Shown here: in pieces, positions 5,443 through 7,500 of the stretch
Numbering within the stretch: position 1 is the first letter of the stretch
Layout: every line of letters starts with the position of its first letter
Assembly: GCA_025774735.1 (NCBI GenBank)
Contig: JALGZU010000453.1
Span: forward strand, 1-7,500
DNA from: a candidate division LCP-89 bacterium
GTDB taxonomy: Bacteria; Electryoneota; B3-LCP
DNA: 7,500 nt
Direction of reading: 5' to 3'
Program-made: the position numbers and the translations under genes
Notes under the pieces: model-generated
Databases searched by the model: none
The model's input: only the letters and a program-made list of their open reading frames with translations
Told to the model about the DNA's origin: nothing

Positions 5443-7500
5443 CAGTTCGAAGACATACGGCAGAGGCGGCGGTTCGGGAGGATCGGGCGGGATAACACTG
5501 TCCGCCCACGTCATCACCTTGCAGTAGATATCCCCCTGGCCGCCGGGATTTCGGAAATCCGTCCAGGTGAAGTAGAGCTGGTCGTCCGGCCCTAAGGCCA
5601 CCGCCGGTTCGGATTGTAAAGCTCCCGGTGGATCGCTGTTGACCTTGAATTCCTCACCGAAAAAGCTGCCGTCCGGATTGAATTTGCGGCAGTATATGTC
5701 ACCCTCGTCATCCCGTGCATCCTGCCACACTATGGCGAAGTTGCCGGTCGGGGACACAGCGAGGTTGGGATCGCCGGTAGAGATGGCGTCAGGCTCGCTG
5801 ATAATGGTGGGATCTCCTATGAGGTTGCCATCTGCATCTAGCTTCTGTAAAAACGACTGGAAGCTTTCCGGATCGCCGGAATTTCCCTGGTTCCAGGTCA
5901 CCCAATACTGGTTTTCTGATACACCGACGACCGGGGAGCCACAGTAATTACCATGATTTCCGGAAGAGATGCTGAATAAATCGCCCTGAAGCTGGTCATA
6001 ATTCCCACACTGCGCGAGGATATATTGGGACAAACCATAGTCATTCAAAGCCCAGCATCCAAGAAAATTCCCATTATCCCGGAAGCCTAAGCTAAATCCA
6101 TAAATGATGAGACCGTGATAGTATTCCGGTGTAATTACCAGCGCATTAGTGTAAATCGAGAACAGCTGCTGGAATGCCTGAGTAACTAGTTGCTGCGAAG
6201 GGGTCTCCCAACCTCCTTGCCAGACCCTCTTCCACAGCAGCATGGTATGATCTGAATTGTTTATAGCTACATCGGGCAAGGGAGAAGATTCAACCGAATA
6301 ATCGCAATTATAGCTCGACACAGAATCCGCCCAAACACTCGTTTCGTATGTGGTTCCTAAAATGTCCCCCCCATAAGGCCAAATAACCAGAGCTAGATCG
6401 TCGCTGGTCTTTTCAATTGTTCCTGCGCTGGTCATTGCCGGGATTAGATCTGTATTCATAGAGACCAGCGTGTCCGGAGAGGAAGGACTGCCCTGCGCAT
6501 CGAAATGCCGCGTATAAACCTGCGGTTCTTCGCCCAACCAGTTATTGTAGATCACGCGAAATGAGCCATCGGCATGAACACAAATATCGGATTGGTTCTG
6601 TTCAGTTCCAAAATCGGGTTCATAAACCCAGGTAATCACTTCTGATGAATCGAGAGTGCTTATCTCATATCGACGCAGACCAATGTATTCAGAGCTGAAT
6701 GCATACATGAAGAAAGTCTCGTCTAATTGACATAGATCATAATTACCTACTCCGACCGCACCCCAGGGAAAAATGTAACCTCCAAGAACTGACGAATATA
6801 GTCTATTTCCGTATGTGTGATCATACCCTGCCTCCCAATGATAAAAAGTAATCGATGTATAATTGGTGTCAGGAAGGGAAATGACATCGGGGAAATAATA
6901 TGTTGACTCAACCGCTATACGGTCTTCAGAGTAGTTCCACCAATATCCAACCTGTAGACGTTCTCCTGCCTGTGACGCTAAACTATCCAAAGGAGTTATA
7001 TAGCTGTACTTATACATAGTTATAGAAACCCAAACGATCTCATCTGAATATTGGTAGAGCATGCCTGTTCCATTTATGTTGAATCTTACTAAGGATCTAA
7101 CTAGGTCGTTATTTGAATACGGCTCAGCCATATCAAACACATCCCCCATAAAACTCCCATTTGCATCCAGCCACCTCCCCCGGCTATACTGCTGATCCGT
7201 CACCCATGACACCAGCACCCGCCCGTCCGGGTGGTTCTGGCATTCCAATCCCAGAATGCTGCCCGTGCTGTCCGGTCTTATCGGAAAATTACCACCCATC
7301 AGGTTGCCGTCAAAGTCCACAATCTGCCCCCGGATGGCACTCGTATACCGGGCGTCATACCAGACCAGGATGTAGCCGCTGTCCAGTGCCGCGATGCTTA
7401 AACTGTCCCGTGTGAAATCTTCGAAATTGTCTTCCACCCGCACCGGCTGGCTGACGGGATTTCCCATCCCATCCAGCGACCGGAAGAGGATGCGGTTCGG
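5194..7500 (-). CDS. Copy C: secreted beta-propeller-like repeat protein with T9SS type A sorting domain (5' end cut by window edge)
   Basis: The frame is open from the right edge (first codons PNRILFRSLDG) to TGA at 5196-5194, giving 768 residues in the window. By alignment to copy A about 121 N-terminal codons, including the signal peptide, lie outside; the ATG at 7467 is internal, since copies A and B continue through it. Visible parts: N-terminal blades (LVWYDAR, CQNHPDGRVLVSWVTD), a variable Tyr/Trp-rich centre, C-terminal blades (IVWQDARDDEGDIY, FTWTDFRNPGGQGDIY), Pro-rich linker PPDPPEPPPLP, and a complete sorting domain from about 5442 (KPPAPNPFN ... LLGREVAVLV ... GVYILRLQ ... HQKLVLLK). 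It is the intact reference for the 3' ends of A and B. It is probably the upstream gene of a co-transcribed array. Function beyond export or surface display is unknown. Confidence 0.88.
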   Translation of the reverse strand, partial: PNRILFRSLDGMGNPVSQPVRVEDNFEDFTRDSLSIAALDSGYILVWYDARYTSAIRGQIVDFDGNLMGGNFPIRPDSTGSILGLECQNHPDGRVLVSWVTDQQYSRGRWLDANGSFMGDVFDMAEPYSNNDLVRSLVRFNINGTGMLYQYSDEIVWVSITMYKYSYITPLDSLASQAGERLQVGYWWNYSEDRIAVESTYYFPDVISLPDTNYTSITFYHWEAGYDHTYGNRLYSSVLGGYIFPWGAVGVGNYDLCQLDETFFMYAFSSEYIGLRRYEISTLDSSEVITWVYEPDFGTEQNQSDICVHADGSFRVIYNNWLGEEPQVYTRHFDAQGSPSSPDTLVSMNTDLIPAMTSAGTIEKTSDDLALVIWPYGGDILGTTYETSVWADSVSSYNCDYSVESSPLPDVAINNSDHTMLLWKRVWQGGWETPSQQLVTQAFQQLFSIYTNALVITPEYYHGLIIYGFSLGFRDNGNFLGCWALNDYGLSQYILAQCGNYDQLQGDLFSISSGNHGNYCGSPVVGVSENQYWVTWNQGNSGDPESFQSFLQKLDADGNLIGDPTIISEPDAISTGDPNLAVSPTGNFAIVWQDARDDEGDIYCRKFNPDGSFFGEEFKVNSDPPGALQSEPAVALGPDDQLYFTWTDFRNPGGQGDIYCKVMTWADSVIPPDPPEPPPLPYVFELKPPAPNPFNTGTKISYSIPEAGQVSLTVNNLLGREVAVLVNRTRNVGNYELTFNGTDLGSGVYILRLQMGNQITHQKLVLLK

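Larger units (their letters stand above)
1..7500 (-). repeat. Tandem array of three paralogous genes, unit about 2.55 kb
   Basis: Homologous units lie head to tail on the minus strand: A 1-2613, B 2639-5167, C 5194-7500 (both outer units are cut by the window). A and B start codons are 2554 bp apart. Gaps between units are 25 and 26 nt. Both ends of each unit are strongly conserved and the centres are diverged. The array may continue on either side. Confidence 0.9.

Noticed and set aside
1..7500. CRISPR array, insertion sequence or tRNA/rRNA genes
   Set aside because: The only repeats are gene-length coding paralogues. I saw no short regularly spaced repeats, no terminal inverted repeats with a transposase, and no RNA gene signature; this was a reading by eye, not a search.

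Overview
The window is almost entirely coding on the minus strand. It holds three head-to-tail paralogues (called A, B and C, left to right; transcription runs C, then B, then A) of one large secreted surface or extracellular protein. Each encodes roughly 880 residues, with beta-propeller-like repeats, a proline-rich linker and a C-terminal module of the type IX secretion system (T9SS) type A sorting kind (PNPFN...GVY.LRL...QKLVLLK). Such domains, with intergenic gaps of about 25 nt and weak or absent Shine-Dalgarno sequences, fit the Bacteroidota/FCB superphylum. The wording of the sorting domain resembles uncultivated FCB lineages such as Electryonea, Zixibacteria, Cloacimonadota, Marinimicrobia or KSB1. 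That lineage guess is inference and weak.

Layout: copy A occupies 1-2613. It is open across the whole span, has a clear signal peptide, and runs off the left edge about eight residues before its expected stop. Copy B occupies 2639-5167. Its 826-codon body is open (2673-5153), but relative to A it lacks 55 bp just after the signal-peptide core and 8 bp inside the sorting domain. Its export signal and the end of its sorting domain are therefore out of frame with the body. Copy C occupies 5194-7500. It has an intact stop and sorting domain and runs off the right edge, missing about 121 N-terminal codons if it resembles A.

The paralogues have conserved GC-rich ends and a diverged, AT-richer centre. 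Relationships are mosaic: A and B share a perfect 113-bp tract at the 3' end, where C differs, while in the centre A resembles C and B is the outlier. This points to recombination or gene conversion between copies. No RNA gene, mobile element, CRISPR array, promoter or terminator could be supported. No gene-free stretch exceeds about 30 bases. All plus-strand reading frames look like shadows of these three genes.
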